Shown: positions 45,813 through 53,719 of the stretch, one piece after another | Layout: every line of letters begins with the position of its first letter | How positions within the stretch are numbered: position 1 is the first letter of the stretch | From: Amycolatopsis sp. NBC_00345 | GTDB lineage: Bacteria; Actinomycetota; Actinomycetes; Mycobacteriales; Pseudonocardiaceae | Assembly: GCF_036116635.1 (NCBI RefSeq) | Contig: NZ_CP107995.1 | Coordinates: 7,006,001 to 7,070,000, forward strand | Length of the DNA stretch: 64,000 nt | Direction: 5' to 3' | Notes under the pieces: model-generated | What the model saw: only the letters and a program-made list of their open reading frames with translations | Told to the model about the DNA's origin: nothing | The model's database searches: none | Program-made: the position numbers and the translations under genes

Positions 45813-45825
45813 ATTGTTGAACGAT
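45813..45825. promoter_or_regulatory. Candidate FCD-GntR operator
   Basis: ATTGTTGAACGAT is a near-perfect 13-bp dyad of the AT-N-GT-N-AC-N-AT form used by many FCD regulators. It lies in the 125-bp divergent gap; an AACAAT at 45788-45793 pairs with its ATTGTT half and could be a second half-site. Confidence 0.5.
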
Positions 45826-45886
45826 CCGTACGGTGATGGCCATGTGACCCGTGCCACGATGAGTACTCCCCCAGCGAGGTACCCCC

Positions 45887-47161
45887 ATGAACGTGACAGC
45901 CAGCTCCACCACCGCGTCCCGGCCGTTCGGCTGGTTCCACTCCCTCGGCCACAAGGGCAAACGCGCCTTCGCCGGCGCGTTCGGCGGCTATGGGCTCGAC
46001 TCCTTCGACTACCAGACCCTGCCGTTCGGCCTGGCCGCCATCACCGCCTACTTCGGCATCTCCTCGGGCGAGGCGGGCCTGCTGGGCACGACCACGCTGG
46101 TGGTGTCCGCGATCGGCGGCATCGGCGCCGGCGTGCTGGCGGACCGGATCGGCCGCGTCCGCACCCTGCAGCTGACCATCGCGATGTACACGATCTTCAC
46201 CGTGCTCTGCGGCTTCGCACCGAACTTCGAGACGCTGCTGGTCCTGCGCGGACTGCAGGGCCTCGGCTTCGGCGGCGAGTGGGCAGTGGGCGCCGCGCTG
46301 GTCGCGGAGTACTGCCAGCCCCGCTACCGCGGCCGCACCGTCGCGTTCGTGCAGAGCGCGTGGGCCGTCGGCTGGGGGCTGCTGGTGATCGTCTACACGG
46401 TGCTGTTCAGCGTGCTCGACGAAGCCATCGCGTGGCGGGTGCTGTTCTGGGTCGGCGTCATCCCGGCGCTGCTCGTGCTGTGGGTGCGACGCAGTGTGGA
46501 GGACGCGCCGGCCGTCACGGAGCGCCGGAAGAAGGCGCCCGTCCGCGGTTCGCTGGCCGGGATCTTCCGGCCGGGCCTGCTGCGCACGACGCTGTTCGCC
46601 GCGCTGCTCGCGACCGGCGTCCAGGGCGGCTACTACACGCTGTTCACCTGGATGCCGAACTACTTGAAGGTCAGCCGCGGGCTGTCCGTGGTCGGCACCG
46701 GCGGGTACTTCGCGTTGCTCATCCCGGGCGCGTTCATCGGCTACGTCTGCGGTGGCTATCTCACAGACCTGTTGGGGCGTAAGAAAACCTTCCTGCTCTT
46801 CTCGGTGCTGTCGGCGGTGCTGATCCTGCTGTTCGTGCAGCTGCCGTACGGCGCGAACGGGCTGATGCTGCTGATCAGCTTCCCGCTCGGCTTCTCGACA
46901 TCGGCGATCTTCAGCGGCTTCGGCGCGTACCTCGCGGAGCTGTACCCGAGCGAGCTGCGTGCCACCGGACAGGGCTTCACGTATAACTTCGGCCGCGCGG
47001 TGGGTGCGGCGTTCCCGGCCGTGGTCGGGTTCATGGGCGCGGGCGGCGCGATCGCGCTCGGCGCCGTCGGCTACGTCATCGCGGCGCTCGCGCTGCTGGG
47101 GCTGCCGGAAACCCGGGGCACGGAACTTCCGGAAAGCGTTGCGGTACAGGAGGGATCATGA
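45887..47161 (+). CDS. MFS transporter, probably for pyroglutamate or a related acid
   Basis: The 424-residue protein has 12 predicted helices and the MFS signature GVLADRIGRVRTLQL after helix 2 and the matching YLTDLLGRKKTF in the second half, as in the metabolite:H+ symporters for shikimate, sialate and aromatic acids. It is first in an operon with DUF1445 and PxpABC, which suggests uptake of 5-oxoproline or a precursor. Its TGA overlaps the next ATG. Confidence 0.9.
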   Translation: MNVTASSTTASRPFGWFHSLGHKGKRAFAGAFGGYGLDSFDYQTLPFGLAAITAYFGISSGEAGLLGTTTLVVSAIGGIGAGVLADRIGRVRTLQLTIAMYTIFTVLCGFAPNFETLLVLRGLQGLGFGGEWAVGAALVAEYCQPRYRGRTVAFVQSAWAVGWGLLVIVYTVLFSVLDEAIAWRVLFWVGVIPALLVLWVRRSVEDAPAVTERRKKAPVRGSLAGIFRPGLLRTTLFAALLATGVQGGYYTLFTWMPNYLKVSRGLSVVGTGGYFALLIPGAFIGYVCGGYLTDLLGRKKTFLLFSVLSAVLILLFVQLPYGANGLMLLISFPLGFSTSAIFSGFGAYLAELYPSELRATGQGFTYNFGRAVGAAFPAVVGFMGAGGAIALGAVGYVIAALALLGLPETRGTELPESVAVQEGS

Positions 47162-47988
47162 CTCGTGAGTGTTTAGGACGGTTAGAACCGGCATTGCCAC
47201 TCACGAGGGATCCGGCGACGCTCACACCGTCCGCCGCCCGCGCGCTGTTCCGCGCCGGCGCCGAACAGCCCACCACGGGCTGGGCGTACGGCTACACGCA
47301 GACGAACCTGATCGCCGTCCCGCAGGACTGGGCCGAAGACGTGCTGCTGTTCTGCCGGCGCAACCCGCAGGCGTGCCCGGTGCTCGACGTCAGCGCGCCC
47401 GGCGACCCGGCTACGCGGCTCGCGGCCGGCGCGGACCTGCGCACCGACCTGCCGCGTTACCGGATCTGGCACAACGGCGTGCTCACCGGCGAGGTGACGG
47501 ACGCGACGGGGCTGTGGCGCAGCGACATGGTGGCGTTCTCGATCGGCTGCAGCTTCACGTTCGAGACGGCGCTGCGGGCCGAGGGCGTGCCGCTGCGGCA
47601 CGTGGAGCAGGGCCGCAACGTCGCGATGTACGTGACGAACCGGCAGTGCGAGCCCGCGGGACGGCTGTACGGCCCGATGGTGGTGTCGATGCGGCAGATC
47701 CCGGCCGCGCGGGTGGAAGACGCGGTGCGGCTCACCGCCGCGATGCCCGCGGTGCACGGCGCGCCCGTGCACGTCGGGGATCCGGCGGAGCTGGGCATCA
47801 CGGACTTGCGGCGGCCGGATTTCGGCGAGTACGCCGTTCCGGAACCTGGTGACGTACCGGTGTTCTGGGCCTGCGGCGTCACCCCGCAGGCGGCGCTGAT
47901 GGCGACGCGGCCGCCGTTCGCCATCACGCACGCGCCGGGGTACATGCTCGTGACGGACAAGCTCGACAGCGACTACCGGGTGGACTGA
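47158..47988 (+). CDS. DUF1445 family protein (putative hydro-lyase / D-glutamate cyclase-like)
   Basis: The 276-residue protein matches DUF1445 (YcsI, and the catalytic domain of mammalian D-glutamate cyclase): TGWAYGYTQTNLIAVPQDWA, FCRRNPQACPVLDV, DLPRYRIWHNG, SIGCSFTFETAL and GPMVVSMRQIP. The cyclase converts D-glutamate to 5-oxo-D-proline, which suits its place before the 5-oxoprolinase genes. The ATG overlaps the transporter stop. The first 16 codons are made of a degenerate copy of the 48-bp palindrome, and no better start lies between them and the conserved domain. Confidence 0.85.
   Translation: MTRECLGRLEPALPLTRDPATLTPSAARALFRAGAEQPTTGWAYGYTQTNLIAVPQDWAEDVLLFCRRNPQACPVLDVSAPGDPATRLAAGADLRTDLPRYRIWHNGVLTGEVTDATGLWRSDMVAFSIGCSFTFETALRAEGVPLRHVEQGRNVAMYVTNRQCEPAGRLYGPMVVSMRQIPAARVEDAVRLTAAMPAVHGAPVHVGDPAELGITDLRRPDFGEYAVPEPGDVPVFWACGVTPQAALMATRPPFAITHAPGYMLVTDKLDSDYRVD
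47161..47207. repeat. Dispersed palindrome family, copy 4 (degenerate, coding)
   Basis: The left arm ACTCGTGAGTGTTTAGGACG differs from the family by T to G, and the right arm has several changes (AACCGGCATTGCCACTCACG). In the gene frame the unmutated family sequence would read TTA TGA, a stop; the change gives TTA GGA and keeps the frame open. Confidence 0.8.
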
Positions 47989-47989
47989 C

Positions 47990-48739
47990 ATGGATCTCAA
48001 CAGCGACCTCGGCGAGGGCTTCGGCGCCTGGAAAATGGGCGACGACGAAGCCATGCTCGACATCGTGACCAGCGCGAACGTCGCGTGCGGCTTCCACGCG
48101 GGCGACCCGGGCGTGATGCGCCGGGTCTGCGAGCGCGCGGCCGAGCGGGGCGTGACGATCGGCGCGCACGTCGGCTACCGCGATCTGGCGGGCTTCGGGC
48201 GGCGCGCGCTCGACATCGCGCCGGAGGACCTCGCTGACGACGTGCTGTACCAAATCGGCGCGCTCGACGCGTTCGCGCGCGCGGCCGGGAGCCGCGTCCG
48301 TTACGTGAAGGCGCACGGCGCGCTGTACAACAAGGCTGCGGTGGACCCGGACCAGGCGGCGGCGCTCGTCGAGGGCGTGCGCCGGTACGGCTCGGAGCTG
48401 GCGCTGCTGTGCCCGCCGGACTCGGAGATGCTGCACGCGGCCGTGGCGGCGGGCGTCACCGGCCACGCCGAAGCTTTCGCCGACCGCGCGTACACACCTT
48501 CGGGGCAACTGGTGTCGCGCAAGGAACCGGGCGCGGTCCTGCACGACGCGGCAGCGGTCGCCGCGCGCGCCGTCACGATGGCCACGACGGGCGAGGTGCT
48601 CGATGCTTCCGGCGGGAAGCTCATGATGCGCGCGGATTCCCTTTGTGTGCACGGGGATACGCCCGGCGCGGTGGAGCTGGCCCGGCAGATCCGGGAGTCG
48701 CTGGAGGCCGCGGGTGTGACGTTGGCGCCGTTCGTATGA
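47990..48739 (+). CDS. pxpA: 5-oxoprolinase subunit A (LamB/YcsF family)
   Basis: The 249-residue protein begins MDLNSDLGEGFGAWKMGDD and has NVACGFHAGDPGVMRRVCE, IGAHVGYRDLAGFGRR, VKAHGALYN and EAFADRAYTPSGQLVSR, all hallmarks of PxpA. With PxpB and PxpC it forms the ATP-dependent bacterial 5-oxoprolinase that opens pyroglutamate to glutamate. It starts 1 bp after the DUF1445 stop. Confidence 0.95.
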   Translation: MDLNSDLGEGFGAWKMGDDEAMLDIVTSANVACGFHAGDPGVMRRVCERAAERGVTIGAHVGYRDLAGFGRRALDIAPEDLADDVLYQIGALDAFARAAGSRVRYVKAHGALYNKAAVDPDQAAALVEGVRRYGSELALLCPPDSEMLHAAVAAGVTGHAEAFADRAYTPSGQLVSRKEPGAVLHDAAAVAARAVTMATTGEVLDASGGKLMMRADSLCVHGDTPGAVELARQIRESLEAAGVTLAPFV

Positions 48740-49347
48740 CGGCTTGGCGGATCCTGCGTTACGGCGGCTCGGCGGCGCTGGTGGAGACGGCGGACGTGCT
48801 GGGTTTCCAGGCCGCGCTGGAGCTTTCGCCGCCAGTGGGCGTGGTGGAGCTGGTCCCGGCGGCTCAAACCCTGCTGGTGCGTTACGACCCTTTGGCGACT
48901 TCCTGGGACGCTTTGGCCTCTTCGCTGCGCTCTGTGTCTGTTGTGGACTCTTCTGTAAATGCTTCTGCCACTGTGACCCTGCCGGTGCGCTACGACGGCG
49001 CAGACCTGGACGCCGTGGCCGCCGCGTCTTCACTGACCACGTCAGAGGTCGTGCGACGGCACTCATCGGCTACTTACATCGCAGCTTTTTGCGGCTTCGC
49101 CCCGGGTTTCGCCTACCTGACGGGCCTGGACCCGGCCCTGCACCTGCCACGCCGCCCGACCCCACGCACCCGCGTCCCGGCCGGCGCCGTCGCCATCGCG
49201 GGCGACTACACGGCGGTCTACCCACACCCGTCCCCCGGCGGCTGGCACCTGCTGGGCCACACGGACGCCCCGGTATGGGACGTCGAACGGCCCCGGCCGA
49301 ACCTGCTGGTGCCGGGAACACGCGTGCGCTTCGAGGTGATCCGCTGA
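48736..49347 (+). CDS. pxpB: 5-oxoprolinase subunit B (KipI-like)
   Basis: The 203-residue protein is the PxpB/KipI family: LVRYDPLATSW, FCGFAPGFAYLTGLD and RVPAGAVAIAGDYTAVYP followed by PSPGGWHLLGHT. It overlaps pxpA by 4 bp and pxpC by 1 bp. The stretch at about 48890-48980 uses many T-ending codons (TCT, GTT, GCT, ACT, GTA, AAT), unlike the rest of the operon. Confidence 0.95.
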   Translation: MTAWRILRYGGSAALVETADVLGFQAALELSPPVGVVELVPAAQTLLVRYDPLATSWDALASSLRSVSVVDSSVNASATVTLPVRYDGADLDAVAAASSLTTSEVVRRHSSATYIAAFCGFAPGFAYLTGLDPALHLPRRPTPRTRVPAGAVAIAGDYTAVYPHPSPGGWHLLGHTDAPVWDVERPRPNLLVPGTRVRFEVIR

Positions 49348-50204
49348 TGACCGGCAAAGCGGAGATCCTCGCCACCGGCCCGTTCGCCACCATCCAGGAC
49401 CTCGGCCGCCCGGGGCTGGCGGCGATCGGCGTCGGGCGGTCGGGGGCCGTGGACCGGGGGTCGCTGCGGCTGGCGAACCGGCTCGTCGGGAATCCCGAAG
49501 GGCACGCGGCGCTGGAGGTGACGTTGGGCGGGTTGCGGCTGCGGGCGTCGGAGCACGCGACCGTCGCCGTCACCGGTGCGGAGGTGCCCGTGCGCGCGGG
49601 ACGGCGGGCGGCCGCGCCGAACGCGCCGATCGCGTTACGCCCCGGCGAGGAACTGACGTTGGGCACGGCCGAGCGTGGCTTGCGCTGTTACGTGGCGGTG
49701 CGCGGCGGCTTCGACGTCCGTCCAGTGCTCGGTGCACGCGCCACCGACACCATGGGCCGGCTCGGGCCGCCGCCGCTGGCGCCCGGGATGACGCTGCCCG
49801 TCGGCGACGTCACCGGCGCGCCGCCCGCCGTCGACCTGGCGCCGCGCGGCCGTTTGCCCGACGAGCCCACGCTCCGCGTTACCCCGGGCCCCCGGCTGGA
49901 CTGGTTCACGGCGACCGCACTGTCCACTTTGGTCAGCACGCCGTACACGGTGACGGCCGAGCTGGACCGCATCGGCATCCGCCTCGCCGGGACCGCCCTC
50001 ACCCGCGCCCGCGCCGGCGAACTCCAGCCGGAGGCCTGCGTGCCGGGTGCGCTGCAGGTCCCCCCGTCGGGCGTGCCGATCCTGTTCCTCGCCGACCATC
50101 CCGTGACGGGCGGCTATCCCGTCCCGGCCGTCGTCGAGGAGCCCGACCTGGACATCGCCGCCCAGCTCAGGCCGGGTCAACGGCTGCGGTTCACCCTCGC
50201 TTGA
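49347..50204 (+). CDS. pxpC: 5-oxoprolinase subunit C (KipA-like)
   Basis: The 285-residue protein is the PxpC/KipA family: GPFATIQDLGRPGLAAIGVG, LANRLVGNPEGHAALEVTL, YVAVRGGFDVRPVLGARATD and the C-terminal ILFLADHPVTGGYPVPAVV. It completes the pxpABC set. The ATG at 49347 overlaps the pxpB stop (TGATG). Confidence 0.95.
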   Translation: MTGKAEILATGPFATIQDLGRPGLAAIGVGRSGAVDRGSLRLANRLVGNPEGHAALEVTLGGLRLRASEHATVAVTGAEVPVRAGRRAAAPNAPIALRPGEELTLGTAERGLRCYVAVRGGFDVRPVLGARATDTMGRLGPPPLAPGMTLPVGDVTGAPPAVDLAPRGRLPDEPTLRVTPGPRLDWFTATALSTLVSTPYTVTAELDRIGIRLAGTALTRARAGELQPEACVPGALQVPPSGVPILFLADHPVTGGYPVPAVVEEPDLDIAAQLRPGQRLRFTLA

Positions 50205-50250
50205 GACCTGTGGCCACGGCTCGGCCTCGTCGTGCTGCCCGAGGAAGAAC

Positions 50251-50871
50251 TCACAACCCCGAAACCCGCAACGTCAGGTTGAGCCGCCCCTTCAGCCCCA
50301 GCTCCGGCTCCGCCGTGCCGGGCAGCGTCTTCGGCACGCCGTGGTACGCCAGCCGCGAAGGGCCGCCGAAGACGAAGAGGTCGCCGGAGCGCAGTTCGAC
50401 GTCGGTGTAGGGCCGGTTGCGGTTCTCCGTATTGCCGAAGCGGAACACACACGTGTCGCCGAGGCTGAGCGACACCACCGGGTCCAGCACGCGCTCGTCC
50501 TTGTCCTGGTGCAGGCCCATCTTCGCGGTGGCGTCGTAGAAGTTCACCAGCGCGACGTCCGGTCGGTAATCCACAGGCCCGCCGTACGCGTCCGCCACCG
50601 CGCGCCGGCCGAGGTCGCCCAGCCAGCCCGGGAACGGCAGCACGGGAGAGCCGTCGTCGACCGTGCGCGTGTACCGGTACGGGCTCCAGTGCCAGCCGAG
50701 GCAGACCGTCCGCACGGACATCACGCCGCCGCCGGGCAGCCGCGTCGCGCGGTAGCCGCGCCAGCCGCGGCAGGCCTCGACCAGCTCGCGCTGCGCTTCG
50801 GGGTCCAGCCAGTCCGGCACGTGGACCGCGCCCGGCGCGACCTCCCGCCGCGGGCGGGGCAGCAGCTCCAT
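50251..50871 (-). CDS. AlkB-like Fe(II)/2-oxoglutarate dioxygenase
   Basis: The 206-residue protein has the AlkB core: NFYDATAKMGLHQDKDE with the metal-binding His-x-Asp, GDLFVFGGPSRLAYHGVPKT with the distal His, and GRLNLTLRV with the 2-oxoglutarate-binding Arg. It is expected to demethylate alkylated bases such as 1-methyladenine and 3-methylcytosine. The ATG at 50871 overlaps the stop of the upstream dehydrogenase gene. Confidence 0.9.
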   Translation of the reverse strand: MELLPRPRREVAPGAVHVPDWLDPEAQRELVEACRGWRGYRATRLPGGGVMSVRTVCLGWHWSPYRYTRTVDDGSPVLPFPGWLGDLGRRAVADAYGGPVDYRPDVALVNFYDATAKMGLHQDKDERVLDPVVSLSLGDTCVFRFGNTENRNRPYTDVELRSGDLFVFGGPSRLAYHGVPKTLPGTAEPELGLKGRLNLTLRVSGL

Positions 50872-51926
50872 CAAGGAAACTCGACGACGGTGACGCCCGC
50901 CTGCGCCGGCACCGGGTCGTTCATCGCCTCGAGCGCGGCGGGCACGTCATCAAGCCCGATCCGCTTGCCGACGAGCGCCGCGAGGTCGATGCCCGAGGTC
51001 TCGACGACGCTCAGCAGCTCCGGGTACTCGTACGCCTGCAGCCCGTGGATCCCGACGATCTCCAGCTCCCCGCCGATCACGCGGTGCATCGGGATCGGCG
51101 CGACGCCCTGGCCCGGCGGCATCAGCCCCGCCTGCACGTGACGGCCACGCTTGCGCAGGCTGCCGACGGACGCGGCGCACGTCTGCGGCGAGCCGAGGCA
51201 GTCGAGGGAAACGTGCGCGCCGCCGTCGGTCAGGGAGCGGACGTGCGCGGCCACCTCCTCCGGGCCGTCGAACGCGCCGGCGTCGACGCTGAGCACGGCG
51301 CCGGACCGTTCGGCCAGCGCGCGGGCGTGCGGCGAGACGTCCACGGCGACGACCTTCGCGCCCGCGGCCGCCGCGAGCAGCACGGCGGAGATGCCGACGC
51401 CGCCACAGCCGTAAACCGCCACCCACTGCCCGGCGCGCACGCCGCCCTGGCGCAGCACCGCGCGGAACGCCGTCCCGAAGCGGCAGCCGAGCGCCGCCGC
51501 CGCAAGTGCGGACATGCCGTCCGGCAGCGCGACGAGGTTCGGCTCCGCGTGCTCGATGGCGACCAGCTCGGCGAACGAGCCCCAGTGCGGGGCGCCGGGC
51601 TGGAACTGGTCGTCGCAGATCTGCTGGTCACCACGGGCGCACTGGGCGCAGGTGCCGCAGGCGCACACGAACGGGACAGTCACGCGCGCGCCGACCGCCC
51701 AGCCGCGCACCCCTTCACCCACCGCGGCGATGCGACCGGCCAGCTCGTGCCCGGCGACGTGCGGCAGCGAGACGTCCGGGTCGTGCCCCTGCCAGGTGTG
51801 CCAGTCGCTGCGGCAGACGCCGGTCGCGTCCACTGCGACGACCACCCCGCCCGGCGGCGCGACCGGGTCCGGCACCTCGACCACCTGGGGCAGCAGCCCG
51901 AACTCCTCGATCACCACGGCACGCAT
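50871..51926 (-). CDS. Zinc-dependent alcohol dehydrogenase (MDR)
   Basis: The 351-residue enzyme has the complete zinc MDR set: catalytic Cys in GVCRSDWHTW, GHELAGRIAAVGEG, the structural-zinc Cys group in CACGTCAQCARGDQQIC and the NAD-binding GCGGVGISAVLLA, with an acidic VDVS that favours NAD. The substrate is unknown. It is coupled to the AlkB-like gene. Confidence 0.9.
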   Translation of the reverse strand: MRAVVIEEFGLLPQVVEVPDPVAPPGGVVVAVDATGVCRSDWHTWQGHDPDVSLPHVAGHELAGRIAAVGEGVRGWAVGARVTVPFVCACGTCAQCARGDQQICDDQFQPGAPHWGSFAELVAIEHAEPNLVALPDGMSALAAAALGCRFGTAFRAVLRQGGVRAGQWVAVYGCGGVGISAVLLAAAAGAKVVAVDVSPHARALAERSGAVLSVDAGAFDGPEEVAAHVRSLTDGGAHVSLDCLGSPQTCAASVGSLRKRGRHVQAGLMPPGQGVAPIPMHRVIGGELEIVGIHGLQAYEYPELLSVVETSGIDLAALVGKRIGLDDVPAALEAMNDPVPAQAGVTVVEFP

Positions 51927-51954
51927 ACGCCCGATCGTAAGTGGCCCAGTTCAA

Positions 51955-52003
51955 AGCGCCCCAATGTGGCGTTGGTTGCGCTCAACGCACCGAACGCCAC
52001 ATT
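51955..52003. repeat. Left part of a palindromic repeat split by the IS5-like element
   Basis: The left arm AGCGCCCCAATGTGGCGTT (51955-51973), a 19-nt centre and the first 11 nt of the right arm (AACGCCACATT, 51993-52003) are here. The missing GGGGCGCT lies at 54497-54504 beyond the insertion. Joining the two parts gives perfect 19-nt arms, so the element existed before the insertion. Confidence 0.85.
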
Positions 52004-52286
52004 GAGGTTTTTTCATCCTGTTGTTGCTGGTGGGGGGGGTTGGGTGACCGGGGGGTGGTTGGTGTGGTGGGTGTGTCGGTGTTTTGTGGGTTGGGACTTG
52101 ACCTGAATGCTGGCGGTTCGTGTTCTGTTCAGCGGTGAAGCCCCCGGCAGGATCGTGGATGTGAGTCAACCATCCGCCGGGGGCTTCAAAGGCCTTGTCT
52201 ACCAGGCCGTTCTCCCTGTGTCCACGCAGACCGTGACCATGGTCGCGGGTCTGATCCGCGACCGCCGTAAAGCTGTGGGGTCCCGG

Positions 52287-52294
52287 TGGCGTAA
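52287..52294. repeat. 8-bp target duplication of the IS256-family element (left)
   Basis: TGGCGTAA here is repeated directly at 53712-53719 on the other side of the element, the duplication length expected of IS256 transposition. Both copies code for the same WRK residues of the interrupted transposase. Confidence 0.85.
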
Positions 52295-53711
52295 GAGCCT
52301 GTCACGTTTTTTGTGTAAGCTAGAGGTGATTGCTTACATTTGTAGGTTATCAGAAGAGTATGCGTCCGGGGAAGATGTCGATCAGTGTGTTGAGTGCCAC
52401 CTTCCAGCCGCGTGTTCCGGTTCCTGATTCACCACCGCGTTGACTGGATATGTTGCGGAGTCCGAGGTAGAGAAGTTTCATTGCGGCGTCTTTGTCGGGG
52501 AAGTGGCCGCGATTCTTGGTGATTTTGCGGAGTTGGAAGTTGATAGACTCGATGGCGTTGGTGGTGTAGACGATTTTGCGGAGTTCGGGTGGGTAGTCGA
52601 GGAATGGGATGAACTCGTCCCATGCGTTGCGCCACACGTCGACAGCGCCCGGGTATTGGGTACCGAATTGTTTGTCGAATTCGGCCAGGCCGAGCTCGGC
52701 TGCTTCGAGAGTGGGCGCGGTATAGATTTCTTTCATCGCTTTGACGATCTTCTTGCGGTCGCCGTAGGACACGAATCGCATCGCGTTGCGGATGACGTGC
52801 ACAACACAAGTCTGCACGACAGTGTCCGGGAAGATCGCGTGAATCGCGTCGGGCAGGCCAGTCAGTCCGTCGCAGCAGGCGATGAGGATGTCCTTGACAC
52901 CTCGGTTACGCAGGTCGGACAAGACCTTCTGCCAGAACTTCGCTCCCTCGGTGTCCTGGATCCAGCATCCCAGGGCGTGCTTGCGGCCGTCCACGTCGAC
53001 CCCGATGGCCAGGTAAGCGACCTTGGTGGTGACGACCCCGTTGTCCTTGACCCGGATCCGGATTCCGTCGACATACAGGATCGGATAAACCTCGTCCAGC
53101 GGGCGCGATTGCCATGCTTTGATCTCGTCGACCACCACGTCGGTGATATTCGAGATCAATTCCCGAGACGCGTTCACGCCATACACTTCACGTAAATGCG
53201 CCTCGATATCACGTGTCGTCATACCGCGCGAATAGAGCGACAGGATCATGTCATCAATGTTGCCGATACGCCGTGCTCGTTTCGGCACGATAGCCGGTTC
53301 GAACGAGCCATTCCGGTCACGAGGTACCTCAATATCGACCGGGCCATTCGTGGTCGACACAGTTTTCCGGGACTTTCCGTTACGAGAATTTCCGGACCCA
53401 TGACCTGCCGGGTCACCGGCATCGTAGCCCAAATGGTCGGTCAACTCGGCCTGCAAAGCGCGTTCCAGCACCGCTTTGGTCATCTGATTCAGCAGGCCGT
53501 CCACGCCGTCGATCGGCGTGCCGGCCGATTTCGCGTCCTTCAGCAACGCGTCAATCGCAGACGGCGAGAACGCGTCCGCGAGCCGCCGCGCCGCCGTCTC
53601 GTCACCCTCACGAGACGATGTGTCCTGAGTCACTCGGTGTCCTTTCCGACCGCCAAACCAGCGAGTCGATCTTGGTACACCTCTGACTTACACGGTTGTC
53701 ATGACACGCCC
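52295..53711 (-). mobile_element. IS256-family (Mutator-type) insertion sequence
   Basis: The element is 1417 bp. Its imperfect 34-bp terminal repeats start GAGCCTGTCA on the left and GGGCGTGTCA on the right and both contain a GTGTAAG block, with 23 of 34 positions equal. The only gene is an intact transposase on the minus strand. It is flanked by the 8-bp direct repeat TGGCGTAA. The good state of the gene and the exact target repeats suggest a recent insertion. Confidence 0.9.
52350..53633 (-). CDS. IS256-family transposase
   Basis: The 427-residue transposase is full length. The DDE residues are in YPILYVDGIRIR, IACCDGLTGLPDAI and YTTNAIESINFQLRK, and the conserved C-x2-H follows in TCVVHVIRNAMR. 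The N-terminal part has ERALQAELTDHLGYD, typical of the family. Start is GTG at 53633. Its base composition is lower in GC than the host genes. Confidence 0.95.
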   Translation of the reverse strand: MTQDTSSREGDETAARRLADAFSPSAIDALLKDAKSAGTPIDGVDGLLNQMTKAVLERALQAELTDHLGYDAGDPAGHGSGNSRNGKSRKTVSTTNGPVDIEVPRDRNGSFEPAIVPKRARRIGNIDDMILSLYSRGMTTRDIEAHLREVYGVNASRELISNITDVVVDEIKAWQSRPLDEVYPILYVDGIRIRVKDNGVVTTKVAYLAIGVDVDGRKHALGCWIQDTEGAKFWQKVLSDLRNRGVKDILIACCDGLTGLPDAIHAIFPDTVVQTCVVHVIRNAMRFVSYGDRKKIVKAMKEIYTAPTLEAAELGLAEFDKQFGTQYPGAVDVWRNAWDEFIPFLDYPPELRKIVYTTNAIESINFQLRKITKNRGHFPDKDAAMKLLYLGLRNISSQRGGESGTGTRGWKVALNTLIDIFPGRILF

Positions 53712-53719
53712 TGGCGTAA
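53712..53719. repeat. 8-bp target duplication of the IS256-family element (right)
   Basis: Second copy of TGGCGTAA directly after the right end of the element at 53711. Confidence 0.85.
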
